Assembly: GCA_019022495.1 (NCBI GenBank)
Contig: JAFEKR010000017.1
Coordinates: forward strand, 434,001 to 498,000
Source: Epichloe hybrida
Taxonomy: Eukaryota; Ascomycota; Sordariomycetes; Hypocreales; Clavicipitaceae
Length of the DNA: 64,000 nucleotides
Direction: 5' to 3'
Positions within the stretch are counted from its first letter, which is position 1. The number at the start of each line of letters is the position of its first letter. The position numbers were made by a program, and so were the translations under genes. This document shows positions 13,431 through 22,811 of this stretch, in pieces. The notes under the pieces are model-generated. The model did not search any database. It was given only the letters and a program-made list of their open reading frames with translations, and was not told the DNA's origin.

Positions 13431-14482
13431 CTAGGGGTGGACTCTTATTTTAGCTAGTTAAGTAGCGAGACTATTGTGCGACAGGGATCAATTATGCCCT
13501 TATGGGTGCAACAGTAATTGACTTGTTTGTACTCCGTTTGTACTCCGTAATCCGTTTGCATATGCACCAAGCTGACCATGCTTAATAAGCTAATTAAAAT
13601 AGTGTCCTTAAAAATAAAATGAGATAAAAAATAAGGTACGGCGTCAATTGCATGTAAAGTCTAAGTTACGTAAGTACAGGGGCGATACTTGCCCTAATGT
13701 ACACACCACGCGCAATCCAGCCGAAGTTATCCTGATTGGCTGTGGCAATCAGACAATTGACGTCGCTTTTGGCGGCATCGACCGGTGAGGCGGTCCATCT
13801 GCACACACCCAAAAGGGCCCCATAGCTCTAGGCGCAATTATGCCATTTTTGTTTTGCCGCATGTCATTTTGCGACACTATTATGTTATTATTCGTGCTCG
13901 ACCGAGAGAAGGTCATTCCATTCTGTCGGGTTAGGAGCTCCAGAGCCCTGTCCTGACCACAAGCACCAACCCGCCATTCCACTGTGCTGTGATATGGTCG
14001 TCAGCGAAGTACGCGGCCATCTTTTCTACAAGAGGGCTTGGAGTGTTTCATACAAGAGTAATTGATTTCCCTTTTGCTGAAATATGGGATATGGGTCACA
14101 GTACTCCGTGGGCGCTTAACAAAACTGAGGGTCGATTTGTCGAGCGGCAAAAGCGAACGGAAATCTAAGCCAATGATGGTTGGTAGCTTGCCATTCAGGG
14201 ATGTTAAAATTGACCCTAATGAAGGGCCCTAGCGGAGACCTTGGCGTCAACGCTCCGGCCTGTGTCAACAACAACCGCCGCTATTGGTTTTCCAGGTCAG
14301 AGGAGGCACTGTGGGAACTCTTACGAGGTACGGAGTACTCGGCGTCGGAAAAAAGAGGGGACCGGATTCTTTTCGGGTCGGTCTGCACTGAACAACTGGT
14401 AACTTGATTGCAAAAGCAGCCCGGCCACTAACCCCTTCAAACAAACACGACCAACGGACTGAACGCAACGCAACGTCATGCA
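13431..14482. other. Intergenic, left edge of the GC-normal gene island
   Basis: Base composition changes within about 50 bp near 13,430-13,480 from RIP-type AT-rich to about half GC. No coding region with family resemblance is visible on either strand. It presumably includes the promoter of the phosphotransferase gene. Confidence 0.6.
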
Positions 14483-15406
14483 ATGATGCAAGCAAGTACC
14501 GCCGTGACATATCCTGGCAAATCGACTGCAGCCATGTCCTTGGATGCAACCAAGGAAACATTGTCTCGGCCGTTCTATGCTCTTCGATCTCGACTCCCAG
14601 CTCCTTTGCCGACGGCGGAAGAAATTGAAGCTTCGAGCGAAGTCCTTCAAGAATATACCGGCCGACGAATCGTGCGTTTTGGTGACCATTACGTGATTAA
14701 ATATGGCCTAAACGTGAGCCTGACCGAGGGCGAGAACATGGTGCTGATCCGCAAAATTCTGCCAGATCAAGTTCCAGAAGTATATGCCTTATATTCCGTC
14801 GAAAATGAAGCAGGCCGCATTGTCAATTACATCGTCATGGAAAGAATCACCGGAGAAAGGCTTGACGCCATATGGGACGGCTGTGACTTGGCGAAAAAGT
14901 CGGAAATTGCTGAGGAACTCCGGTCGCACATGAATACGTTACGGAGTATCCCCTCCCCAGGTTATTTCGGATGTGTTGGCAGACGGCCATTTGAAAATTC
15001 CCTGTTCTGGACAGCGCCTCATGATAGTATATCGGTCAGCGGGCCTTTTGATTCAGAGTCTCTTTTCAACAGCGCTTTGATAGAGAAGTATCTCTACAAC
15101 AGCGGCCTGGATCAGAAGGCCGCATTTTACCGCCGTGTGCTTCCTCTCATTCTGCGTGGTCACGAGCCAGTATTCACGCATGGCGACTTGCAGAGAAAAA
15201 ATATCATAATAAGAGAAAACGGGGCGGTTGTTATAATTGACTGGGAGACAGCTGGTTGGTATCCGGAATACTGGGAGTATGCCATGGCAGTATGTGCGTG
15301 CGGCGCTTGGCAGGATGATTGGCATGAGTTCATCGGCCGCGTCTTGGTCGAATATCCAATCGAATATGCATGGTTTGATATGCTGATCAGGGAATTATGG
15401 AGCTAG
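14483..15406 (+). CDS. Phosphotransferase (APH / aminoglycoside-phosphotransferase-like kinase) family protein
   Basis: An intronless 307-residue protein of the fungal phosphotransferase-enzyme (APH) family, small kinase-fold proteins that in most fungi have no assigned substrate. Visible landmarks are an N-lobe segment (residues 60-90, GRRIVRFGDHYVIKYG with the ATP-lysine position, then SLTEGEN), a hinge-like YIVME (116-120), the catalytic loop HGDLQRKN (233-240; catalytic Asp 235, metal-binding Asn 240) and the metal-binding IIDWE (251-255, Asp 253), followed by the family's AGWYPEYWEY. All key residues are present, so it is likely active. The first ATG is at 14,483; a second in-frame ATG at 14,534 (MSLDATKE) gives a protein 17 residues shorter and is a reasonable alternative. 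No signal peptide is seen, so a cytosolic protein is expected. The name does not imply antibiotic resistance. Confidence 0.88.
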   Translation: MMQASTAVTYPGKSTAAMSLDATKETLSRPFYALRSRLPAPLPTAEEIEASSEVLQEYTGRRIVRFGDHYVIKYGLNVSLTEGENMVLIRKILPDQVPEVYALYSVENEAGRIVNYIVMERITGERLDAIWDGCDLAKKSEIAEELRSHMNTLRSIPSPGYFGCVGRRPFENSLFWTAPHDSISVSGPFDSESLFNSALIEKYLYNSGLDQKAAFYRRVLPLILRGHEPVFTHGDLQRKNIIIRENGAVVIIDWETAGWYPEYWEYAMAVCACGAWQDDWHEFIGRVLVEYPIEYAWFDMLIRELWS

Positions 15407-15647
15407 AGGAACCGCGAGCCTAAAACATTGGGCAAGCCGTATGTGAATTTCTCTCTGAAACGCGGACAAGGACCCTAGCGTTTAGCTAGCCAATGCCGGG
15501 GGCTCAGATTCGATTCATCAGTCTGTTTCGAGACTAGGAGATCTCCTATCGGCGTATCGCTCACTTCTTCGTACTGACATGGACGGCGGTTAATTGACTT
15601 CATCGCTACTGCCGTTGCTGCTGCTTCGGAATTACTAGGACTCACTG

Positions 15648-15654
15648 TATAAAA
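15648..15654 (+). promoter_or_regulatory. TATA box upstream of the 15,747 gene
   Basis: A TATAAAA match 93 bp upstream of the ATG at 15,747, at a plausible distance for a fungal core promoter. Confidence 0.5.
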
Positions 15655-15746
15655 TCAACCAAGCTACCGTGTTCTTTCGTCTTAGCATTTTCTACAAGAC
15701 ATCATTTCAGTTGACATCCACTTAGACACGAAACAAGGCCACAGCA

Positions 15747-16304
15747 ATGTCGTACTATATTTACGAAGTGGCTTATCTTGGTACTCCTCGCAATCACCAT
15801 GCCATTTTTGTCGAAACAGATGCCAGTGGCGGCGGAGTACTCTTTCACGTTACAGGAAATATACAGAGAGGGATGAGCTTCGAGACAAAGGCAGCTCAAC
15901 GCCCTGAACAGTCGATGACCTTTGTCGACAAGACCTTACTTGGCTGGGTTACAGCCGGTAACTTTCAATATATTGAGGGCGTCTGCCGAGGTGTTCCGCC
16001 ACCATTGAAGCAATTCGATGGGCCAAAGAGGTTGTATCCGAAAGAACCCTTGCGTCGCTGTCAAGAGTGGACAAATGAAACAATTCAAGCATTGACTGCG
16101 AGTGGTCTGTTGCAAACGGGGGAGGCGACCGTCTCGAGTGCAGAGGCATCATGCTGGCTCTGGAGTGAAGAATACCAGAACTGGTATCATGATAACGGCG
16201 ATGGGACGTTTGAGTGGGCGCAGGCAGGTGAAACCTCCGGTCAAACAAGTCAGTCAGGAGGAAAAGGAAGGGGGAAAGAAACAGCTAAGAAAAGAGAAAC
16301 CTGA
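15747..16304 (+). CDS. Small fungal protein of unknown function, possible permuted papain-like fold
   Basis: An intronless 185-residue protein; I recognise the type (a small fungal family of about 160-185 residues) but no established function. Residues 1-125 look folded. A strand-like start (YYIYEVAYLG) is followed by NHHAIFVET (His 17/18), a second strand GVLFHVTGNI, a middle part ending PLKQFDGPKRLYPKEP, and a helix-like RRCQEWTNETIQAL (Cys 105). An early His on a strand plus a later Cys at a helix start is the arrangement of circularly permuted papain-like families (LRAT, PPPDE), so a Cys-His pair is possible; this is inference. The tail (about 140-185) is Gly/Ser/Lys-rich and likely disordered. 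The start is the first ATG, with a TATA box 93 bp upstream. Confidence 0.75.
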   Translation: MSYYIYEVAYLGTPRNHHAIFVETDASGGGVLFHVTGNIQRGMSFETKAAQRPEQSMTFVDKTLLGWVTAGNFQYIEGVCRGVPPPLKQFDGPKRLYPKEPLRRCQEWTNETIQALTASGLLQTGEATVSSAEASCWLWSEEYQNWYHDNGDGTFEWAQAGETSGQTSQSGGKGRGKETAKKRET

Positions 16305-16788
16305 AAGAATGAAGCAATACAGGAGAGGGACGATTTTCGTTCGTACTGGTTTCGGCAAGGAAACGATGTGAGGAAGACGAGCGTTGTTATTCGGAGCTAT
16401 ATTTTATTGCTCACCGGAGCTGTTATTAGAGAGCTATAAGTAAAATGCATAGGATATGAAGCGCCATTAAAAGATACATTATTTCTCTACATATAATCCC
16501 CAAATCGTCTGCAATTCAAGGTACCTGCGACTTCTTAGTAAGGGATCACAAGGAAATCGCAGACACTAAAAGATGCAAAATAACCATTAGGTAGATCAGA
16601 GAGTTATTCGAGACCGAGTAGAGGTCGATAGTATAAAGACTGATTAGTATAACATGGTATAAACACTGATTATTATATAATTCTACCTTTCGAGGAACAA
16701 ACGTGCACAGCCCTGCATGGTGTCGTGTCAATTGGTCGATTGTAACCACCTGGCAATGACTGAAGATATTCATGTAATGCTCTGGGCG

Positions 16789-17341
16789 TCAAAATATACC
16801 CAGTGTCCCCAATACTGCCCCAGATAATGGCAATAACGACCTCATAAAATGCAACCTACTCCATGTCTTTAATAACTCCCTGCCATCCACAACCCCCATT
16901 ACCAATGGTTGCGTTTTACTTGCCGCCTCTAAACGAAATAACTCATTGTTTGTGTTCGCCATACAAATCCATGTGAATGGTATTATGCTCACTGTTGTTA
17001 CTGCAGCAAGAGCAAAGACACCCCATGGTTTTCTTCTACCCCAGCAGCGATTGACGCAAGTGAAAGCATACAGGAGAAATGTGCCCACAGCCAACACCGG
17101 CATAGTCTGATGGCCGTAGTGGTACATGCGTCTCCACTGGGAGAAGAGAAGCGGTGCATCCATGGTCGTGTCAAGCAAGACTGGAACTGCGATGAAGCTA
17201 AGAGACATCATTGCGCCTGCAGCGGCCGTATTAGCCCTTGAAGATCCATATGATACGCAATAAAGGGATATAGCTAGTCCACGGACCGGAGAGGAATGAC
17301 CCCGAAATTACGGCAGTGATTGGAGCAATAGTTGCCGACAT
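16789..17341 (-). CDS. Anthrone oxygenase-like membrane protein (DUF1772 family)
   Basis: Spliced gene: exon 1 17,287-17,341, intron 17,217-17,286 (70 nt, GTCCGT...CTGCAG, with a CTAAT branch point), exon 2 16,789-17,216; 160 residues. The join restores LSGAMMSLSFIAVPVL, typical of the family start. DUF1772 members include the anthrone oxygenases of fungal aromatic polyketide pathways, which oxidise anthrones (for example emodin anthrone) to anthraquinones. Landmarks: several hydrophobic segments (about residues 5-35, 50-72, 83-100 and a C-terminal LLPLSGAVLGTLGIF), MYHYGHQTMPVLA, NTNNELFRLEA, and GRELLKTWSRLHFMRSLLPL near the C terminus. The gene appears complete, though the polyketide synthase fragment 1.7 kb upstream is broken. 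Family membership is firm; the substrate is inferred from context. Confidence 0.87.
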
Positions 17342-19008
17342 GGTGCCCGGATCGTGCAACGTTCGAATTCTGAAATATGTCTCGTCAAGGATGAATTCTA
17401 CTCGGGAAGAAGTGTTCTCGACAGAAGTTGTGAATAGCCGCGAGGGATTAAAGCTGCTTTATCTGTTAGTCTTCGCCACCGTGAGAAGTCCCCGATTGGG
17501 GCCCGCAATTCCGGCCATGGGTCATGTGACTCATGTCCGACTTCCGACGGCGTACCTTTTGCGTCATCTGATTCGTCCCCCAGTCATTCTCCGCTGCTTT
17601 AGGTCTTGCATTAATACCTGTTTCCAATCTATTGCGTCGGGCAGCGAATGTTAAGCTAGAATGATGGATAATCCAGTCTTTGGCAAATGGGAATGTGCAA
17701 AGGGAAGAAATGCCACATTGTGCCCATGAAAACACAGAGTGGTGTTCCCTTTGGAAGCTCAGCCCCTACACCACGTTTCCAATTCACCACGCAAACGTTC
17801 TTCCCATGACATCCTGCCTTGTTGTGTGCTGCTTCAACCAAGGCCGCGGAGAGATGTAAATAAACGATGGAAAAATCCCCGTTCAAGGCCCAACTGGCGA
17901 TAGCTCCTCGCTTTGATGAAGACGCTCCGGTCCGACTGTCTCTATGCCTCGACTCACAAGCCCGAGGTTCGAAAAGCCCGACGAGATATGTCACCAAGTA
18001 CTCGGTGCATGCTACGATATTGCTCGGACAGCCAAGGGGGTCTCAGTAGGGGTGTATGCGGATTACTGTTGCACGGAAAAAGAGGCGCAGCCGTCTGGTG
18101 TATCATCCCCTGTGCAGTCGGGGTGGCAGCGGACCCTATGTCAAGCCAGTCAAGGACGTGCGAAGTGTACATGTAGTGCTTTGAATGTGACCGGGCGAGC
18201 CTGTTATTGGCGCATAGGAAAGAATTTGACCGTAGCTTCGCACTCCGGTTTGATTGGTACACTGGATCGTAGATCGCCAGGAGAGTCGCAACCACACCCG
18301 GACGGGGACGACGAAATCGACATACAGAATTGCCCGGTGTCCGTTGGTTAAAAGTGAGGCTCTGTGAGTCTTTCCCGCGAGTGGTATGCCCCTTGTAAGC
18401 GCTGTGCCATTCAATGGACTGGTTGATCGCACGAGCATGAGAGAATCAAGCCAACAGATAGTGGTAGAGTCTCACACTAGGCATGAGCTATTGGACAAGG
18501 ATAAACGGGATCAATTTGATTCCAAAGACAATATCTTGTGCGGATGAATGGAGTGCATTAATTGTGTCCTAGCTAAGATGTCTCGGTTGACAAGATCAGG
18601 TTTCACAGTCGAATGATATTCAATGTGGCTTCCTCACCACACGTGGCCGGTGAGTTAATATCCCACAAACTACGGAGAATCAAGTGTATTTCCACTGAAA
18701 TAAAGCAGTACCAAAAATTCCCAAGTTTCACCCATTTATGATGAACAAACCTCCTAGCGAACAGAGACGAAGTCACTCTTTCCGTTCTGGGTTCTGGGCC
18801 AGACATTCGGCTCGCGGCTGCTGCCCGGTGTGGCTGTTCGGCCGGTACGATTGCCCGACAATGGTCAGTGAGTCAATGACAGTGACAATAGTCGAGGAGA
18901 ATTTCTGTAAATGTGCTTCGATGCTTCACATAACTTGTCTACGTCATCTTTTAACATGGAGTCACAATCACGCCTGGTTTTGTGGTGTGGTCGGAGACTG
19001 GGCTTGCA
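17342..19008. other. Gene-free stretch between the anthrone oxygenase and the PKS fragment
   Basis: Normal GC, many short overlapping frames on both strands and none with family resemblance. If the polyketide synthase had been intact it would run leftward through here for about 5 kb; nothing of its ketosynthase, acyltransferase, product-template or carrier domains was recognised. Confidence 0.6.
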
Positions 19009-19314
19009 TTAACAACCGCAAAGCTGACCGCTGCGGAGGTCGGTAAAGCCCGCAAAGTTCAAAATGCTCTCAAATGGAGGAATTAGTGCCCTCAATGCGG
19101 AAGGTAACAAGCGCACTTCCTTGCGAACAGAGATTGTGGCCTCGTCCAGGAATCGAGCAAGGAGAGGATGTCGTCGATCCTTGCTGTGGTTGTGAAGTTT
19201 GTTCAAGAGAATTTGCAAGTCATCGCGGGGGAACTCGTTACTGAAATATATTAGTTCCATCTTTTCGTATTGTTCAATTTCATTATCTGATCGCCAAGGT
19301 GTGTAGATCCTCAT
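19009..19314 (-). pseudogene. 5' fragment of a non-reducing polyketide synthase (start of the SAT domain)
   Basis: The frame reads on the minus strand. The likely native start is the ATG at 19,260 (MELIYFSNEFPRDDLQ); the frame stays open to 19,314. The next 80 residues (HNHSKDRRHPLLARFLDEAT, VRKEVRLLPSALRALIPPFE, SILNFAGF) match the beginning of the starter-unit acyltransferase domain of atrochrysone-carboxylic-acid-synthase-type non-reducing PKSs, which make anthraquinone precursors. Homology stops at about LRSGQLCG and a stop follows at once; the roughly 1,700 further residues of a normal synthase are absent. This is therefore a stump left by a deletion or rearrangement with a breakpoint near 19,015. 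The base composition is normal, so RIP did not cause the loss. It pairs logically with the anthrone oxygenase gene downstream. Confidence 0.8.
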
Positions 19315-20761
19315 GTTGCAATGGGGGGCCCGTGATGAAGACGGAGGATGTAGAAGTACTTCACGTGTTGAAACTGGTCTTATCGTCCCAAAGTAGAGGA
19401 AACAGTATGTCTTTTATGTGAAATGGGGTTTATTGAGTCGGCGACCGGAAAAGAGTCAGTGATAGGGAGGTGTCAACGCAAACCGCCGTACCAATTCTGC
19501 TTGTTGGCTCTTGGCCAAACTCCGACGGCCTGCGAGGCGAACCACGGGGATCAGGGAGCGGGTTAAGCGTAACGCGGACGGAATCAACTCGCATTTGATG
19601 CGACAATGCGCCGAAACCTAACTTGCCAGGTGTCTCACTTCATCACCGACATGTACCTGATTTTTCGAGATGAGCAAGTGCTAATCCCGAGGCCTATCTT
19701 GTGTTCTCGTTCCGCCCATTACTCAATCAAATATCTCACAACTCAGAGTTTTGACCACGCCTCCTAAAACAAGGACAGAAAAACACTCGTGATTTCGTTT
19801 CAAACAGCTAGAGTTCCATTGGAAGTTGGAGCCCATCCTTGATGTAATATGAATTTGGTAAGCTTCTTACGCCCAAGTCTTGGCAGTAACGGTGTATTTA
19901 TTAGCATTTGGCTAATTCATTGCGACCTTCTGTCCCGTCCATATGAACATATCTTTGTCCGTGTTGAGCAGCGTATTGAATAAGTACACGAACAGTCTCG
20001 CATTTGATCGGTGGTGTCCTATGTGAAATGATGCAGGCGATGTCTAATAATAAGACGAACAGATAAGTCTGAATTATTATCTAGGAGTTCTAAATCTAGC
20101 AGAAAAAAGGAAGCTTATTACAAGCTTGAAATCTATTGATAATCAAATCGAGGAATTCGAACAAAGCCTCCAATAGAACACAATATAGGAAACTGCATTT
20201 TCGAACAAAAAGGGGATGACAAGAGCAACGTCTTAAATTTGAGTCTGCGATGTGAAGCTGTGATTTGGCACAAACTCGCATTTTTTATCCACGTACGCAC
20301 ATGGACAGGGGATTTCATTTAAGGAAACGCAGCAGCTATGTCCTCTTGATTGTGCCAGCCGTGATATTGTTTAGCCAAACATGACGTGATCTCTGGAAGC
20401 AATTCTAGCCATTTCAGGGATCTCTTGTAGAAGATGATTTAGATTTGTACCGCGATTTCGGGCAATGTAGTGAAATACCGCTCTGACACCCCGAATGGAC
20501 AAATGCCCACTTGATCTTCGGGGGCCGATCCGCGCAAAATGTCGGGAAATTTTCCAATGCGGCCATCAATCAATGGTTCCTGTCACAAGTATGGTGCCGT
20601 TGTTCTCTGGCCGCGACAACGGTACGCGATCCCGTCTCAAATGAAATATATCTGCCCCTTAGAGCAGATTTTGTTCTTCAGAGGTTTGCCAAAGCGTAAT
20701 TGAAGACTCAAAAAGGCTTTCGCGCAATAGCAATAAAAGCTGCAACCACGGACTGGTTGCA
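19315..20761. other. Gene-free stretch upstream of the PKS fragment
   Basis: About 1.4 kb without a recognisable gene. It should contain the old promoter of the polyketide synthase on the minus strand and that of the hemerythrin-like gene on the plus strand. No metallo-beta-lactamase thioesterase, the usual divergent neighbour of such synthases, was found. Confidence 0.55.
19589..19603. promoter_or_regulatory. Perfect dyad TCGCAT-TTG-ATGCGA in the old PKS promoter
   Basis: A 15-bp perfect inverted repeat with 6-bp arms and a 3-bp spacer, 330 bp upstream of the PKS start at 19,260. TCG...CGA dyads are the usual target type of fungal Zn2Cys6 pathway regulators, although the spacing here (TCG-N9-CGA) is not the AflR spacing (N5). 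Confidence 0.35.
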
Positions 20762-21371
20762 ATGACTACCACAAGTGCTATCCCAGATCGGTGGGCAGAC
20801 ACACCCTGGCCGATTCTCACCTCGCCGCGAGGCCGAGGCCATGACGTTGTAAGTGTCTTGACGCTCAAAAGCATCTTCATGAGGAGTAAAATTAACATTC
20901 CGCCTCGCACAGAACTCACACTTTGCCGTGTACATGGCCACGGATATGTGCCATGTACACAACGTATTTATACGTGGGATGAACAGTGTTTACCTTCAAT
21001 CTCCATTTGTCAAAAGTACATCAGATATTTCAGATCTGCTTTTCTACACTAAAACGCTTCTTGCATGCATCAATGCACACCATGATGGAGATGAAAAGTA
21101 CCTTTTCCCTGGGCTTGCTGAGTACACCAAGAATCCCGATATCATGGGTGTCAATCAGGTCCAGCACGCCGCCTTTTACGGAGGCATGCGGGAGTTTGCC
21201 GAGTATTGTGAGAAGACTTCTCCTGCGGAATACCCCAACACCACGTTCAAGGCCATGGTTGATTCCTTTGTGGTCCTTGCAGCTTTTTCAGCAACTCAGG
21301 GTTATCCGCGAGCTGATCTGTGCACACCATACGGCAATTCTGCTTCAACACAACCGAGTAAAAAGTGTTGA
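20762..21371 (+). pseudogene. Hemerythrin-like (HHE) protein gene, 3'-truncated
   Basis: Exon 1 20,762-20,848 (MTTTSAIPDRWADTPWP...), intron 20,849-20,912 (64 nt, GTAAGT...CACAG), exon 2 from 20,913. Splicing joins PRGRGHDV to NSHFAVYMATDM in frame. The product follows fungal HHE cation-binding proteins: HVHNVFIRGMNSVYLQ, then LACINAHHDGDEKYLFPGL and VQHAAFYGGMREF, which hold the His/Glu residues of the di-iron four-helix bundle. Homology ends at about 21,273 (FKAMVDSFV); the frame then runs through unrelated sequence to a stop at 21,371. The last helix, about a third of the protein, is missing. The break coincides with the break of the P450 fragment reading the other way. Such genes occur beside secondary-metabolite genes, but its role here is unknown. 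Confidence 0.75.
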
Positions 21372-21495
21372 ACGGGTTCGTGACGCCAGAGGGGTTCTTG
21401 GCCAGCTCATTCACGACATCATGGGAGTCATGAGTGATGTTGGGAAGGCGCTTGAGCAGCTGCTCTGATCTTGTGATATCCAACAGACGGTGCAC
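21280..21495 (-). pseudogene. Cytochrome P450 fragment
   Basis: About 70 residues on the minus strand: RLLDITRSEQLLKRLPNITH, then NPFNTFYSVVLKQNCRMVCT and DQLADNPELLKKL. This matches the middle N-terminal half of a fungal P450 (the region before the I helix). Neither the membrane anchor nor the heme-binding Cys motif, ExxR or I helix is present. An in-frame stop lies just upstream of 21,495, and homology ends abruptly near 21,280. Assignment rests on the MVxxDxLADNPELLKK-type segment and is moderate. Confidence 0.55.
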
Positions 21496-21848
21496 TCAGA
21501 AATGGTCCTAGTCTGGACTTCTGGAAGGCCTACTTTGATCACGTCGTCGGATCTGATCTAAACGGCGACGCCTTGGCGGTTGCGCCTGCTCTGGCGGCCC
21601 CGGAAATCAGAGACCGGCTGGCTTTCATCACGTCTCGGGCAGAGAACCTGGTGGTGAACACACCACTCGCGTCTGGCGGCCACGGCAATACAGACTTGAT
21701 CACGGGTGAGCGAGTGTATGCCCCTGCTGGATGCCCCCAAGGCTTTGGTCCCGCGTCTTTGCCTCTTTCCAGCAGCGTAGTGAAAGATGGCTTGAAAAGC
21801 GTCCTCGAACATTATGCCACATGCCTCAGTGCAGAAGAATTGCATTGA
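21480..21848 (+). other. Orphan open frame in the decayed cluster
   Basis: A frame open from at least 21,480 without an ATG (ALRNGPSLDFWKAYFDHVVG, then DALAVAPALAAPEIRDRLAF and GERVYAPAGCPQGFGP). Its composition is protein-like, but I cannot place it in a family. From about 21,750 it is antisense to the acyltransferase. It may be a piece of another cluster gene caught between two breakpoints, or chance. Confidence 0.3.
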
Positions 21849-22811
21849 ACCGCTCTGCTGCAGAGCAACGCCAGTTCCGAATTCCTCCGCAACATGCATG
21901 AGGCCAGATACAACAAATGTGAGCCAGATATTCATATACCTAGCGACGAGACTGCCTTTCCGCAGCCCAAAAACTGAATACGTCAGGAAGTGCGATGGGC
22001 TGCTGATTCTCTGGCGGAGGGTTTGGTGCCAGAATCGACTGTTCCAAAGTTAGCCTGTATTTCTCAGCCATACGGGACTGGATAGGGGGAGGAGGGGGGG
22101 ACAAATAGCGTGATGGCATATCAAGGTATAAACTTACCCCCAAAACTGCCGAATTGAGTAGCAATCTGCTAGCTTTCCAAACAACGGCGGCCACTGGTCA
22201 ACTGGTGCAAGGCCGGTGGTCACGGAGATGATTGCCAGGAGACTGTAGCAGGCGTTGAGGACACAGAAGATGGACGTCCAGCCAATGGCTGACACAACAA
22301 ATCTAATGATTACGTCTTGCGCGGAGACGTTCCCAAGGCGTCTGAAGAAGGCAACCTTGTCCGGCGCGAATACCATGGCGCCCTGTGCGGGATCCTGGGG
22401 CGGTATACCCAGCGCGTCGATGAATAGTAAGCACAGAACTAATGTCTTCAGCTTGTCGAGGAGAAATGGTGTGCGTGTGGGCACCCACTCTGGGTTGTTG
22501 AAGTCAAAGGGCGGAACATTCTTGACTTCCCACTTGGTTGCAGGTGCACGCCAGCTAGTCGAGGCAAACCAGCCCCATCGCAGGCGCGCCCATGGGCTTG
22601 TGTCGGGTGCTTGGGATCCTTGGGATCCTTTGGATGTCCCGTTCGAACCGTGTTTCGACCGAGCTGGAGTCGACTCCAACTGGATATTGCGCTGGCCGCC
22701 GAGCGAAGAGGTCGGACCTTGAGCTGAATATGACCACCTGCTTATGAGGACAGAGTCGAGATACTGGCATATCGTGCCGACACTTTTCATGGAGAACATC
22801 CCAGCCACCAA
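21558..22811 (-). pseudogene. Membrane acyltransferase (wax-synthase-like, MBOAT_2 type), truncated at both ends
   Basis: Exon 1 runs from about 22,790 down to 22,138, intron 22,039-22,137 (99 nt, GTAAGT...GCTAAC...AACAG), exon 2 from 22,038. The splice restores RQFWGRFWHQTLRQRIS and, further on, LVARYMNIWLTFVVSGLMHV. FWG..FWHQ and the His of SGLMHV are the hallmark motifs of the wax-synthase-like O-acyltransferases found in fungal terpenoid and polyketide clusters. Upstream, WEVKNVPPF, VFAPDKVAFFRRLG and a WPPLFG-type segment also fit. Missing: the N-terminal 60-80 residues with the first membrane helices (homology begins near 22,785) and the C-terminal helices (homology fades near 21,790, after FEDAFQAIF). 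The frame itself has no internal stop. Its 5' break meets the 5' break of the divergent hydrolase. Confidence 0.78.

Noticed and set aside
14180..14689. Several overlapping open frames before and over the phosphotransferase start
   Set aside because: Shadow frames without family resemblance; the phosphotransferase frame carries the kinase motifs.
22134..22194. Minus-strand frame 21,940-22,194 as a separate gene
   Set aside because: It reads through the acyltransferase intron; the spliced product restores FWHQ and the rest of the family sequence.
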